A DNA stretch of 64,000 bases from JAWLHU01 sp049325315 (GCA_049325315.1 JBMONB010000083.1:1-64000); one strand, 5' to 3'; positions 42,935-52,193 are shown, numbered from the stretch's first letter. Numbers and translations are program-made. The notes: generated by a model from the letters alone, not told the origin.

Positions 42935-43171
42935 ATGCACAACTTTGAGGACGAAGTCGCCCGGCGGCGGGCAGCCCGCCGGGCGAAGCAGCAGCAGGGG
43001 CGGGAGGAGCCGCCGGACGATCGGGACGACGACGACGAGATCCCGCAGTTCAGCTGGTCTGACACCTTCGCCATGATCATTGCCGCTTACCAGGTGCTCA
43101 TGCCCATGGTCCTGGCGATGGCAGGTGTGCTGGTCCTGGCCTACTTTCTGTTCAAATGGATCTTCTCCTAA
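42935..43171 (+). CDS. Small tail-anchored membrane protein
   Basis: A 78-residue protein: a charged N-terminal half (RRRAARRAKQQQ then acidic DDRDDDDE) and one C-terminal transmembrane helix (about 45-75). ATG 42935 has AGGGAGGGCGA upstream. It is the last gene of the polA operon. No family was recognised. Confidence 0.7.
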   Translation: MHNFEDEVARRRAARRAKQQQGREEPPDDRDDDDEIPQFSWSDTFAMIIAAYQVLMPMVLAMAGVLVLAYFLFKWIFS

Positions 43172-43208
43172 CTGGGGTTTTGGTGTATAATTGGATATAA
43201 GAGGAATT

Positions 43209-43234
43209 ACGAGCAGGGTGGAGGCCCTGCTCGT
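43209..43234 (+). terminator. Possible terminator after polA operon
   Basis: ACGAGCAGGG and CCCTGCTCGT form a 10-bp perfect stem with a 6-nt loop, but only TGCTGTCT follows. A TATAAT sequence (43185-43190) lies just upstream, so a leader hairpin is also possible. Confidence 0.5.
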
Positions 43235-43356
43235 TGCTGTCTCGGACAAGCTTTGACGACCGAAAAGTTACCACGGGCATAAACTGGTTGGAAGGAATGA
43301 AGAGCCTACCCCCTCAGGCAAGCTATCGATTGGAATCGAGTCAGGAGGTGACGCCG

Positions 43357-44232
43357 TTGATCTGGTTGAGTGGACGACACGACGGGCACCGGCAGGGTGA
43401 ACTGCCGGCCCCGGACGGCGCGATCATTCCCTATCGGGAGTGGTGGCGCGAGGGGGGGAAGGCGGTGTTGCTCTACCTGCACGGGCAGGGGGACCACAGC
43501 GGCCCTTTCACGGCGATGGGCGACTTGCTGCACGAGCAGGGGTTCAACATCTATGCCCACGACCACCGTGGGTTTGGAATCTCCCGGGAACCCCGCGGCG
43601 ATATTCCGGCCTATGAGGTATTTATCGAGGATGTCCTCGAGGTACTGCGACACGCCAGGGAGCAGAACCCCGGACTGCCCGTCTTCCTGCTGGGCCTCTC
43701 CATGGGCGGCCATCTGGCGCTGCGGTCCGCCTACCGGGCAGGAGAGGCGATCCGCGGCGTCGTTGCCCTCTCGCCCGGCTTTAAACTGCGGAATCCACCA
43801 CCCCTGACCAAGGTGATGCGGGGCGCCCTCTCGGCCCTGGTTGCACCCCGGCGCCACCTGTCGTTCATGGGCGAGAAGGTGATCACCACCCGCAACGAGA
43901 CCCACATTCAGCGAGCCCAGGAGGACGAGCACTGGGTCACCGCCTTTACAGGACGCTTCCTGCTCGGCGCTGTTCGCTCGATCCGCCGCGCCAGGCGAGA
44001 GCTCGCCAAACTGCAGGTGCCCGTGCTGGTCTTGCAGGCCGGCGACGACTTTTTAATCTGCCCGGAGGAGAGCCGGCGCTTCTTTGAACTGATTCCCCAC
44101 CCCGACAAGGAGTTCCGGCTGCTGGAGGGGCTGTGTCACAACCTGGTGGCAGAGCCGGAAATGCCGGAGATCGCCAGGCAGGTGGCGACCTGGGTGGAAG
44201 AACGAATTCATCGCCCATTGCGTCTGGTTTAG
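43357..44232 (+). CDS. Alpha/beta hydrolase, lysophospholipase-like
   Basis: A 291-residue serine hydrolase of the monoacylglycerol lipase/lysophospholipase type (Hydrolase_4): LYLHGQGDHSG oxyanion loop, HDHRGFGIS, nucleophile in GLSMGGH, acid near LQAGDDFLI and His in LCHNLVAEP. TTG 43357 is preceded by AGGAGGTGA; the ORF extends upstream without a ribosome site. No signal peptide, so probably cytosolic. Confidence 0.9.
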   Translation: MIWLSGRHDGHRQGELPAPDGAIIPYREWWREGGKAVLLYLHGQGDHSGPFTAMGDLLHEQGFNIYAHDHRGFGISREPRGDIPAYEVFIEDVLEVLRHAREQNPGLPVFLLGLSMGGHLALRSAYRAGEAIRGVVALSPGFKLRNPPPLTKVMRGALSALVAPRRHLSFMGEKVITTRNETHIQRAQEDEHWVTAFTGRFLLGAVRSIRRARRELAKLQVPVLVLQAGDDFLICPEESRRFFELIPHPDKEFRLLEGLCHNLVAEPEMPEIARQVATWVEERIHRPLRLV

Positions 44233-44239
44233 GCGGGAC

Positions 44240-44268
44240 TTGACTTTCGCCCATCGCCACGGTAATAT
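44240..44268 (+). promoter_or_regulatory. Promoter of tRNA-Leu(GAG)
   Basis: TTGACT (44240-44245) and TAATAT (44263-44268) are 17 bp apart, 25 bp ahead of the tRNA. Confidence 0.8.
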
Positions 44269-44293
44269 CAATCTCGTCCCCCACAGTGATTCT

Positions 44294-44376
44294 GTCGGAG
44301 TGGCGGAATTGGCAGACGCGTACGTTTGAGGGGCGTATGGGCAACCGTGCGGGTTCAAGTCCCGCCTCCGACACCA
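44294..44376 (+). tRNA. tRNA-Leu (anticodon GAG)
   Basis: An 83-nt gene with encoded CCA. The acceptor stem GTCGGAG pairs with CTCCGAC, the anticodon arm TACGT-TTGAGGG-GCGTA gives anticodon GAG (reading CUC/CUU), the variable arm is class II, and the T arm is GCGGGTTCAAGTCCCGC. Confidence 0.97.
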
Positions 44377-44389
44377 GCATACCGCAAAG

Positions 44390-44418
44390 ACACCCGAGCC
44401 TGGCTCGGGTGTTTTTTT
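44390..44418 (+). terminator. Terminator after tRNA-Leu(GAG)
   Basis: ACACCCGAGCC and GGCTCGGGTGT form the stem; a run of seven Ts follows. Confidence 0.95.
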
Positions 44419-44450
44419 GCGCGGTCCTACGGGACTCCCAAACTAGGGCA

Positions 44451-44479
44451 TTGATACTAGACCCATCCTGCCCTTTAAG
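44451..44479 (+). promoter_or_regulatory. Candidate promoter of the DUF4418/ABC operon
   Basis: TTGATA (44451-44456) and TTTAAG (44474-44479) are 17 bp apart, about 98 bp ahead of the first start codon. Confidence 0.45.
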
Positions 44480-44576
44480 TCATCCAGAGTATTGCCGACT
44501 ATGCCCGAAAAGGAGTACGTTGGGGGTGGATGCATATCCGTCAATTCAGACGGAATTTGTGAAAGGTGGTATCCGT

Positions 44577-45020
44577 ATGAGCGCTCTTTCCCGGAACTGG
44601 AGGCCTCTTCTCTTCATCGTGCTGGGACTGACAACCGTCTTCGGTGCCCACTTCTTCCTCGACACGTGTGCCGAGGCCGGCCACTTCATGACCACAGCCA
44701 AGGGTATGAAGGTACATATGGGCTGCACCTGGACTGAGCGGGCGGTCATGGGTGTCGGGGGCCTGGTCGCCCTCATGGGGCTGATCGGGCTGTTCGTGAA
44801 GGAGGCGGTCCGCGGCCTGTCCATGGCGATTGCCGGGGCGGGGATCCTGATGATCCTGATTCCGGTCTGGCTGATTCCGACCTGCGCCAATCCGGCCATG
44901 ACCTGCAACCTTAGCCTCAAGCCGGGCTCCCTGCTCCTGGGCGGCATCGTTACCCTGGTGGGCCTGGTGGCCAGTCTCCGGCTGCAACGGCTGGATTCCT
45001 CGGGGGTACAGGGCGCATGA
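44577..45020 (+). CDS. DUF4418 membrane protein
   Basis: A 147-residue protein with four predicted transmembrane helices (about 8-24, 54-75, 82-99, 115-135) and conserved Cys residues facing outside (FLDTCAEAG, VHMGCTWTE, TCANPAMTCN). It fits DUF4418, a family found next to MacB/LolCDE-type ABC transporters. ATG 44577 has AAAGGTGG upstream. It overlaps the permease gene by 4 bp (ATGA). The role is unknown; the paired Cys suggest a metal or redox site. Confidence 0.8.
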   Translation: MSALSRNWRPLLFIVLGLTTVFGAHFFLDTCAEAGHFMTTAKGMKVHMGCTWTERAVMGVGGLVALMGLIGLFVKEAVRGLSMAIAGAGILMILIPVWLIPTCANPAMTCNLSLKPGSLLLGGIVTLVGLVASLRLQRLDSSGVQGA

Positions 45021-46228
45021 GTCAAGTTCCAGGGGTTCCGGTGCTCGCAAAACTCGCCGCCCTCAACCTTCTCCGGAATCCCGGGCGTACCCTGGCGGTG
45101 CTGCTGGGGGTTCTGCTGGTGGCCGGAATCGCCTTTGCCGGCGGCCTGATCTCGCTGGGGGTCAATCACGCCGTCCAGAAGGGAATGGCCCGACTGGGCG
45201 CCGACCTGATGGTGGTCCCCCAGGGGTCGGTGGAAGCGACCCACACCGCCCTGATCATGGGTGAGCCTGTCACCTTTTACATGGATGGCGCCATTGCCAG
45301 CCGTCTCTCCGCCATGGAGGGGGTCCGGGCCGTCTCTCCGCAGATCTACGTGGAGACGCTGGCCTCGTCGGCCTGCTGCACCGGCCGGCTGATGCTGGTG
45401 GGCTATGACCCGGAGTCCGACTTCACGGTCAAGCCCTGGCTTCGTTACGCCCTGAACCGGGCGTTGGAGCCCGACGAGATCCTGGTGGGAAGCCACGTGC
45501 TGGGGCTGACCGGCGACCCCATGGTCTTCTACGGCACCAACTTCCGCATCGCTGCCCGGCTCGACCCGACGGGCATGGGGATGGATGAGACGGTCTTCCT
45601 TCCCGCCCCTGCCGTCTGGGAGATGGCGAAGAACTCGGACACGCTGGCCGAAAAGCCGCTCCAGATTCCCGACGGGCACGTCTCGGCGATCCTGGTGGGG
45701 CTCGCTGACCCGACTCGGTCGGCCGAGGTGGCCCGGCAGATTGAGGCAGAGATCCCCGGCGTATCGGTGGTGACCGCCGGGCAGATTGCCCGGGGGGTGT
45801 CGGATCATCTGGCAGTGCTGATGGGTTATCTCCTGCCGCTGGTGATCGGTATCTTGCTCGTGTCGCTGGTGCTCTTTGTGATCCTATTTGCCGCCATTGC
45901 CCACGAGCGGGCCCGGGAGATCGGGCTGCTCCGGGCGATCGGAGCCACGGCCAACCAGGCGATCATCGCCCTGGTCATGGAGGCGGCCCTCCTGGGCGCC
46001 CTGGGCGGACTGGCCGGGGTGCTTGCGGGCCGTACGGTCTACGGCCTCTTCAAGGAGGCGATCATGGTCTCCTACACGCTGCCCTTCCTCTACCCCGGCA
46101 TGGCACAGCAGGCGGCCCTTGGCATGGCGGTGGCAGCGCTGGCTGCCCTGGGTGGCGCTCTTGCAGCCGCCTACCCGGCCTGGCGGCTCGCCCGCCTGGA
46201 CCCGCATCAGGCCATACACACCCGCTGA
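45017..46228 (+). CDS. FtsX/MacB-type ABC transporter permease
   Basis: A 403-residue permease: N-terminal transmembrane helix (about 20-42), a large extracytoplasmic domain with Cys-Cys (SSACCTGRL near 117-125), then three C-terminal helices (about 275-390) with the FtsX motif ARERGLLRAIGA-like HERAREIGLLRAIGA. Such permeases with four helices act in mechanotransmission or lipoprotein/peptide export. It is coupled to the DUF4418 gene and precedes the ATPase by 13 bp. Confidence 0.92.
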   Translation: MSQVPGVPVLAKLAALNLLRNPGRTLAVLLGVLLVAGIAFAGGLISLGVNHAVQKGMARLGADLMVVPQGSVEATHTALIMGEPVTFYMDGAIASRLSAMEGVRAVSPQIYVETLASSACCTGRLMLVGYDPESDFTVKPWLRYALNRALEPDEILVGSHVLGLTGDPMVFYGTNFRIAARLDPTGMGMDETVFLPAPAVWEMAKNSDTLAEKPLQIPDGHVSAILVGLADPTRSAEVARQIEAEIPGVSVVTAGQIARGVSDHLAVLMGYLLPLVIGILLVSLVLFVILFAAIAHERAREIGLLRAIGATANQAIIALVMEAALLGALGGLAGVLAGRTVYGLFKEAIMVSYTLPFLYPGMAQQAALGMAVAALAALGGALAAAYPAWRLARLDPHQAIHTR

Positions 46229-46241
46229 GGAGGAGAGGCAG

Positions 46242-46910
46242 ATGATCGAACTCACGAATGTCTCGAAAAGGTACCAGACCAGCGCCCAGCTGGTCGAGGC
46301 GCTGCTGCCGCTAACCGAGCGGGTCGAGCGGGGGGAGTTCCTGGTGGTGACGGGCCGCTCCGGCGCCGGCAAGTCGACCCTGCTCTCGCTGATCGGCGGG
46401 CTAATCCGGCCCGATTCCGGCAGCGTGAAGGTGGGGGAGAAGGAGCTGTGGGCGATGTCGGATGCGGAGCGGTCCCGGTTCCGCTCCCGTCACATGGGCT
46501 TTGTCTTTCAGTTCGCCAGCCTTATCCCCACGCTCACGGTACTGGAGAACGTGCTGTTGCCCGGCGCCTTTCTGCCCGCCGGCGAGGGCGGGGACCGTGA
46601 CCGGGCGCTGAGGCTGCTGGAACAGGTGGGGTTGAAGGACCTGGCCAACCGGCTTCCCTGGCAGCTCTCCGGCGGGCAGCAGAAGCGGGTAGCGGTGGCC
46701 CGGGCGCTCCTGAACAACCCGGACCTGCTCCTGGCCGATGAGCCCACCGCCGACCTCGACGAGGAGACCGAGCGGGAGATTGTGGCGCTCTTCAAGGAGC
46801 TGAACCGCGCCGGCATGACGGTGGTGATGGTCACCCACAACACGGACCTGGTCGAAGTGGCAAGCCGTCACCTGGTCCTGACCGGGGGGCGTGTGGAACG
46901 TGTCTCGTAG
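46242..46910 (+). CDS. MacB/LolD-type ABC transporter ATP-binding protein
   Basis: A 222-residue ATPase with Walker A GRSGAGKST, Q-loop VFQFAS, signature LSGGQQKR, Walker B LLLADEPT and H-loop VTHN. LolD/MacB-type membership follows from the FtsX-like permeases around it. ATG 46242 has GGAGGAGAGG upstream. It energises the permeases of the operon. Confidence 0.94.
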   Translation: MIELTNVSKRYQTSAQLVEALLPLTERVERGEFLVVTGRSGAGKSTLLSLIGGLIRPDSGSVKVGEKELWAMSDAERSRFRSRHMGFVFQFASLIPTLTVLENVLLPGAFLPAGEGGDRDRALRLLEQVGLKDLANRLPWQLSGGQQKRVAVARALLNNPDLLLADEPTADLDEETEREIVALFKELNRAGMTVVMVTHNTDLVEVASRHLVLTGGRVERVS

Positions 46911-47814
46911 AATTGGCCTCCCGGCCCTGGTCTGGGCCGGCGTGCGGCGCTCCCGCTGGCAGACCGCGGCGGCGATCTTTGCCGGCCTGGTGGCGGCGGG
47001 GGCTCTGACCCTGGCCCTCAGCCTCTTTAGCTCGATGCAGCACCTGCTGGCCACCGGTGTCGAGCGGCTGGGGGGCGACGTGATCGTCGCCCTCCCGGGC
47101 CACCGCGCCGCTGTGGAACGGTGGATGCAGACCGGCTCCACCGACCAGCCGGTGCCGGCCCAGATCGACGTGGCCGCCTGGCACAAGCGGATGAAGGAGG
47201 GCAAGGTGATCGGGCTGATCTCCGCCCAGGGGATCAACCTGGAGCAGGGGGGGCAGGGGGTGCCCTCTGCCAAGATGGCCTCGATCCTGGTGGTCCGCCT
47301 GGAGTTCTGGGCTTCGCCCATGATGGCCGTGGGGGAGATCGGGGCGGCGCTTCCGGAGGCGGAGGTCCTCGTTGGGGAGCAGACCACCCGCCATGTGCTG
47401 ACCGACCTCCAGCCGCTGGTTCGCCACCTCTCCACAGCCGCCGGGGTGGCGCTGCTGGCAGCGGTGCTGATCACCGGTCTTCTCACCTCGATCCGGGTGG
47501 GGCAACGGCGGGCTGAACTGGGCATGCTGCGGGCCATTGGGGCGACCCGCCGCTTCATGATCGGGCTGACCCTGGTGGAGTCCCTGGCGCTGGCGCTGGC
47601 CGGCTCCATTCTGGGGGTCGGGCTCGCCCTTGGGGCGATCTGGCTCCTGCCCTTCTCCGCCGGGGTGATCCGGTGGATCACCCTGGAGGCGCTGGTGGGG
47701 CAGGCTGGGCTCGCCATGGGGGCCACCATCCTCGCTTCTGCGCTGGCGGCGCTCGGGCCGGCCCTTCAGACCGCCCGCCTCGACCCGCTGGAGGCGATTC
47801 GCAGGCATCAATAA
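46900..47814 (+). CDS. Second FtsX/MacB-type permease
   Basis: A 304-residue permease with the same four-helix layout but a smaller outer domain (about 50-170) than the first permease; the motif RRAELGMLRAIGATRRFM is the FtsX coupling helix. GTG 46900 fits GGGGGG spacing; GTG 46891 is an alternative. It overlaps the ATPase gene by 11 bp. The two permeases probably form a heterodimer with one shared ATPase. Confidence 0.9.
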   Translation: MSRRIGLPALVWAGVRRSRWQTAAAIFAGLVAAGALTLALSLFSSMQHLLATGVERLGGDVIVALPGHRAAVERWMQTGSTDQPVPAQIDVAAWHKRMKEGKVIGLISAQGINLEQGGQGVPSAKMASILVVRLEFWASPMMAVGEIGAALPEAEVLVGEQTTRHVLTDLQPLVRHLSTAAGVALLAAVLITGLLTSIRVGQRRAELGMLRAIGATRRFMIGLTLVESLALALAGSILGVGLALGAIWLLPFSAGVIRWITLEALVGQAGLAMGATILASALAALGPALQTARLDPLEAIRRHQ

Positions 47815-48600
47815 ATTAGATGCCCTTTACTTTCCGGACCGAAAGCAGTCTATTCCGACAAACATAGCTCCAATGTGTCATGCACTTTTCTGAACTTGGC
47901 GGTATAATAGGGGTGCAAGGAGGGCCTCAGACATCGGTCCCAGAAACTGGCCTGACTGCCGGTCCCCGGTTCCCTTCAGGTCCCAGGTAGATGGTCACGC
48001 CTTGGATGTTCTGCCCAGTAAACACGCTCAATTGCTCCCACCCGATCATTCTCAGACCAACGTCCCAGGACCCATACCCGGGACCCCGGGCTCGGACCAG
48101 GACCAGACGATCCGGGTCTCACGCAGCCCAGGCAGCGACGAGTTCCAGATCCGGCTCCAACGGTTCCAGATCCGGCTCCAGATCCTGCTTCGGCTCCGGT
48201 CCCGGCTCCGTACAGCAAGACGGTTCCTGACTCGAGGCGTCGCAACATGATCGAATCCCTGGGCCATTCCATCGTTCTGCGACCCGGACGCATCTGACGC
48301 AAAGCACACCCAGGCCCAAGGGTGCTTTACCCTCCCTCACCACACTTCGGTAGGGATCACAGCAAAGGTGTCAGCATCCATGTCAGAGCAGAGGTGTTCC
48401 CGTATGGCGAGGTCCTCCTTTTGACCGCCCCGCAGCGTCTGCGGGGCGGTCTGGTTTTGCCTGGCCACCCTGTTGTATAGAAAATTTTACCAATCAGAGT
48501 CGAACCCGCCCCGCTGTAGGGGTTGAGTGCGAGCGGAGATCCGCAATAAATTTGTTTGTAGTCGTATAATTCGAGTAACTAGAAGGTTATTCCGCGATCC
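47815..48600 (+). other. Long stretch without a convincing gene
   Basis: About 790 bp lie between the ABC operon and the subtilase. A lone TATAAT (47903-47908) and an AAGGAGG (47915-47921) suggest a start, and a strong hairpin ends the region at 48423. The middle (47990-48270) is C-rich and G-poor, with imperfect copies of TCCAGATCCGGCTCC. Two frames look partly protein-like: one early (to about 48150) and another later (PDPAPTVPDPAPDPAS... to TGA near 48298), so a frameshifted Pro/Ala-rich gene or a transcribed non-coding region are both possible. Confidence 0.4.
48423..48457 (+). terminator. Strong terminator before the subtilase gene
   Basis: GACCGCCCCGCAG and CTGCGGGGCGGTC form a 13-bp perfect stem with a CGT loop, followed by TGGTTTTG. 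No recognised gene precedes it within 600 bp. Confidence 0.85.
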
Positions 48601-48651
48601 GTGTCGAAAGAGGGAGGGCAGACGTTTTCAAAGATGGAGGTGGCCCCGTTG

Positions 48652-50991
48652 ATGAGGAAGAAGCCGAACCGGCTCATTGCGCTCACCCTAGGCCTGTTGC
48701 TGGTGCTGGTGAGCAGCGGCTCCTCCCTGGCCGCGCAGGCGGGTGCGCGTGAGACCGCCAGCGGCTCGTACATTGTCGTGTTTCGTTCAGAGGTAGCCGA
48801 CGCGCCGTCGCTGGCGCGGGATCTGACGAACCGCCATGGGGTCTCGCCTTCGTTCGTCTACCAGCACGCCTTGAAGGGGTTTGCTTTCCGCGGGCCCGAG
48901 GCGGCGGCGCAGGCGATGGCCAGGAATCCGAATGTCGCCTACGTGGAGCCCGACGGCGTCCTTTACGCCCTCGGACAGACAGTGCCCACCGGTGTAAAGC
49001 GCATGGACGCACATCTGAATGCCACCGCCAAGATCGACGGGAACGATGAGCGGGTCAATGTGGACGTGGCCGTTCTCGATACCGGCGTCGCCTTTCACTC
49101 TGACCTGAATGTGTACATTCAGGTTGACTGCACCAATGAGAGCAGCGGACCGCCCTGGAGCCGCACCGCCACCTGTGTGGAGGGCACTGGCCATGACGGT
49201 CACGGCCACGGCACCCATGTGGCCGGCAGCATCGCCGCCCTTGACAACGCGGAGGGCGTGGTAGGCGTGGCCCCCGGCGCCCGCATCTGGGGCATCAAGG
49301 TCCTGGAGGACAACGGCTCGGGCAGCTTCGCCATGATCATCGCCGGCGTTGACTACGTGGCGGCGAATGCCGGCACGATCAAGGTCGCCAACATGAGCCT
49401 CGGCGGGCAGGGGGAGAGCCAGGGGCTGCAGACCGCGATCGCCAACGCTGTCGGCCTCGGCGTCACCTTCGTGGTCGCTGCCGGCAACTCGCAGGCCGAC
49501 GTCTACGGCGACGGCGACTACAGCACGAAGAGCGACAACTATGTCCCCGCCTCTTACCCCGAGGTGATGACCATCTCCGCCCTGGCCGACTCCGACGGGG
49601 CGAAGGGCGGACAAGGCGTGGACACGAGCTACGGCCCCGACGACACCCTGGCCACCTTCTCCAACTTCTCCACAAGCGTGACCAGTGATAACCCGGTCAC
49701 ATCCGAAGGCAAGGCGATCGACGTGGCTGCCCCGGGTGTTGACATCCTCTCCACCTACAACGACGGTGGCTATGCCACCATGAGCGGCACCAGCATGGCA
49801 TCGCCCCATGCGGCCGGTATGGTCGCCCTCCACATTGCCGCCAAGGGGCTGAACCCGACCACCGCTGCCGATGTGGCGAGCATCCGCCAGGCGATTATCG
49901 ACAGTGGCCAGGCCCAGAGCGAGTGGCGGACCAGCGGCTCCACCAACGACACCGACGGAAACTATGAGCGCATGGCCTACGCCGGCGATGGATCCGGAGG
50001 CGGTGGCGGAACCGACCCGACCAACAATCCGCCCAGCGCCCAGAACGGCACGGCCTCGACCAACGAGGATACCGCTGTCACCATCACCCTGACCGGTTCG
50101 GATGCAGAGGACTGCAGCCTGCTGACATTCTCCATCGCGGGGAATCCTGCTAACGGCACGGTCGGCACGCCCAGCAGCACGACCTGCGATACTGCCACCA
50201 ACACCGCCAGCGCCACGGTCTCCTACACCCCGAATGCGAACTACAACGGCAGCGACTCCTTTGCCTTCCGGGTGACCGACAGCGCCGGCGCCTACGCCGA
50301 TGGCACCGTCAGCATCACGGTGAACGCCGTCAACGATGCCCCGGTGGCCAACGGGGACAGCGCCACCACCACCAAGAACACAGCGGTCACCATCGACGTC
50401 CTGGCCAACGACTCCGACGTGGATGGAGACAGCCTCACGGTCAGCATCGTCTCGGGTTCCGGCCCCAGCAATGGCATGGTGACGGTGAACACGGACAAGA
50501 CGGTGACCTACACGCCGAACACCGACTTTGTAGGCACCGACAGCTTCGTCTACCAGATCACCGATCCGGGCGGGCTCAGCTCTCAGGCCACGGTCAGCAT
50601 AACGGTGGAGGAGCCCTCCACTGGCTGGAGCTCCGGCGACCTGGAGAGCAGCGTCTGGTCCGACTCGGGCAACCCCAACGGCAAGTACAGCAGCAAGGAC
50701 TACAGCTTCACCCCGGCGCTGGGCGCAGCGCCCACGCAGATGACCGTCTCGGTCAACGTGAGCAGTTGGGCAGGCGATGCAGCCACCCTGGGAGCCTACA
50801 TCAAGGTGAAGGGGACCTCCTACTGGGTCTGCGACGTCAGCGTCAGCGGAACCGGACTGGCAAGCTGCAACGGCACCCTGTCACCGGGCCTCGTGGTAGA
50901 CGGGGCAAGCAATACGCTCCGGCTGACAGTTGGGCCGCTCACCAAGGGCGAGTCCTTTGAGGTCGACATGGTTGAGGTCAACCTGCAGTAG
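48652..50991 (+). CDS. Secreted subtilisin-like protease with C-terminal repeats
   Basis: A 779-residue exported protease. Signal peptide about 1-30 (RLIALTLGLLLVLVSSGSSLAAQA), I9 propeptide about 38-105, S8 catalytic domain about 125-440 with Asp in VAVLDTGV, His in GHGTHVAGS and Ser in GTSMASPHAAG. A Gly-rich linker leads to two cadherin/VCBS-like 'tandem-95' domains (NEDTAVTITL..., SVTVNAVNDAPVAN..., both ending in DSF(A/V)(F/Y) patterns), then a last domain of about 120 residues I do not recognise. ATG 48652 has GGAGGTGG upstream. It likely degrades protein outside the cell. Confidence 0.93.
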   Translation: MRKKPNRLIALTLGLLLVLVSSGSSLAAQAGARETASGSYIVVFRSEVADAPSLARDLTNRHGVSPSFVYQHALKGFAFRGPEAAAQAMARNPNVAYVEPDGVLYALGQTVPTGVKRMDAHLNATAKIDGNDERVNVDVAVLDTGVAFHSDLNVYIQVDCTNESSGPPWSRTATCVEGTGHDGHGHGTHVAGSIAALDNAEGVVGVAPGARIWGIKVLEDNGSGSFAMIIAGVDYVAANAGTIKVANMSLGGQGESQGLQTAIANAVGLGVTFVVAAGNSQADVYGDGDYSTKSDNYVPASYPEVMTISALADSDGAKGGQGVDTSYGPDDTLATFSNFSTSVTSDNPVTSEGKAIDVAAPGVDILSTYNDGGYATMSGTSMASPHAAGMVALHIAAKGLNPTTAADVASIRQAIIDSGQAQSEWRTSGSTNDTDGNYERMAYAGDGSGGGGGTDPTNNPPSAQNGTASTNEDTAVTITLTGSDAEDCSLLTFSIAGNPANGTVGTPSSTTCDTATNTASATVSYTPNANYNGSDSFAFRVTDSAGAYADGTVSITVNAVNDAPVANGDSATTTKNTAVTIDVLANDSDVDGDSLTVSIVSGSGPSNGMVTVNTDKTVTYTPNTDFVGTDSFVYQITDPGGLSSQATVSITVEEPSTGWSSGDLESSVWSDSGNPNGKYSSKDYSFTPALGAAPTQMTVSVNVSSWAGDAATLGAYIKVKGTSYWVCDVSVSGTGLASCNGTLSPGLVVDGASNTLRLTVGPLTKGESFEVDMVEVNLQ

Positions 50992-51005
50992 CACAGAAGC
51001 AGCAA

Positions 51006-51036
51006 GGCCGGGCTTCCCCAGCGGGAGCCCGGCCCT
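51006..51036. terminator. Terminator after subtilase gene
   Basis: GGCCGGGCTTCCC and GGGAGCCCGGCC (one bulge) close a short loop; CTTCTGTTC follows. It also lies at the end of the minus-strand gene at 51054. Confidence 0.8.
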
Positions 51037-51053
51037 TCTGTTCATCGATCGCG

Positions 51054-52076
51054 CTACAGGGCAGGCCCCTGCGCCTCGGGCTCGGTGGTCTTGCCATAGA
51101 CGGCCACAGCAGTGGCCGCCAGGCCGAAGAGCAGCACGGTAAAGCTCAGGTTCCGCAGCGCCGCGCTGACAGTCTGAATGGCGAGGGCGACTGCGGTACC
51201 CAGAGACTGACTGGCAGCGTCGGCCTGCACAGATGACAGGACCATGGGGACAAAGTAGTTGGTCCCACCCAGCCCTACCAGCACCAGTGGGATGCCGGCC
51301 AGGGCTCCGGCCGCCCCGACCCAGGCAAAGGGGGTGTACCACCGGTCCAGGTTCAAAAGGGCTAGCAGGAGCAGGAGAATGGTGATCACGCCCCAGCCCA
51401 CCAGCACCAGACTGAACACCGTCCGAAGCGGCTGAAGCTCCAACCATGCCTCCTCCCAGTACGCTGGCCCCCGTTCGCCGGCTAACTCCCGGGCCAGATC
51501 GATCTGCTGGGGCACGATCTGCCCGATGTCCAGATCCTTGAGGACCTTGTCGATAAAGGCGGCGTTCACCTTCTCGTCCGCCGCCTTACAAGGGGGCATC
51601 CCCGTGGGGGGCTGCAGCATCAGCTGGCGCAGCTGCGCAGCGTTACAGACCGGCAGGGAGGCGACCTCGGCTTCCACTTCGGCCCGCAGGGCGATGGGCA
51701 GGGTGCGGCGTATGTCGCTCAGGTCGAGCACCAAAACGGGCTGGGGGTCGTTGGACCAGACCCAGGCGTAGATCCCGTCGATTAGCTGCTCCGCAACCTG
51801 GGCCAGGCGCTCAGCGGGAAACACCTGGTTGATGATTCGCTCGATGCGCCTGGGGGGCAGCGGGAGGCTCTCCTTCTGGCTCTCCATCTCCTCCAGGAGG
51901 TCCTGCATGATCGCCTGCTCCACCTCGGCATAGAGACCCGACTGCCGCATCACCTGCTTGGGCACGGTGGGATCGATCAGGAGTGAACGGACGCTGACAA
52001 TCGCGATCTGCCCAATTAGGAGAGGGATGATGATCAGGAGCAGCAGCACGGAGAGCGTCTTCCGAAGGGCACGCAT
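51054..52076 (-). CDS. Membrane protein of unknown function
   Basis: A 340-residue protein: one N-terminal transmembrane helix (about 8-28), an extracytoplasmic helical domain of about 190 residues with two Cys (PVCNAAQL..., MPPCKAADE), then three C-terminal helices (about 225-245, 255-280, 305-330). No family was recognised. ATG 52076 has AAAGGGGGCC upstream; the frame extends further without a site. It could sense or span the envelope; no partner is evident. Confidence 0.75.
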   Translation of the reverse strand: MRALRKTLSVLLLLIIIPLLIGQIAIVSVRSLLIDPTVPKQVMRQSGLYAEVEQAIMQDLLEEMESQKESLPLPPRRIERIINQVFPAERLAQVAEQLIDGIYAWVWSNDPQPVLVLDLSDIRRTLPIALRAEVEAEVASLPVCNAAQLRQLMLQPPTGMPPCKAADEKVNAAFIDKVLKDLDIGQIVPQQIDLARELAGERGPAYWEEAWLELQPLRTVFSLVLVGWGVITILLLLLALLNLDRWYTPFAWVGAAGALAGIPLVLVGLGGTNYFVPMVLSSVQADAASQSLGTAVALAIQTVSAALRNLSFTVLLFGLAATAVAVYGKTTEPEAQGPAL

Positions 52077-52154
52077 GGTGAGGCCCCCTTTGTTGATGGA
52101 TTCTAATAAGAGCATACTGGATAATCTCAACATGAGCAAAACAAAATTGGCGAT

Positions 52155-52180
52155 GGGCGTCCCCCGAAAGAGGGACGCCC
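52155..52180 (-). terminator. Terminator after DUF255 gene
   Basis: GGGCGTCCC and GGGACGCCC form a 9-bp perfect stem. On the minus strand ATCGCCAATTTTGTTTT follows. Confidence 0.8.
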
Positions 52181-52193
52181 GCCTAATTCGCAT

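Noticed and set aside
47991..48230. Plus-strand ORF starting MVTPWMF in the gene-poor region
   Set aside because: It lacks a ribosome site and becomes Arg/Ser low-complexity; other frames over the same DNA look equally open.
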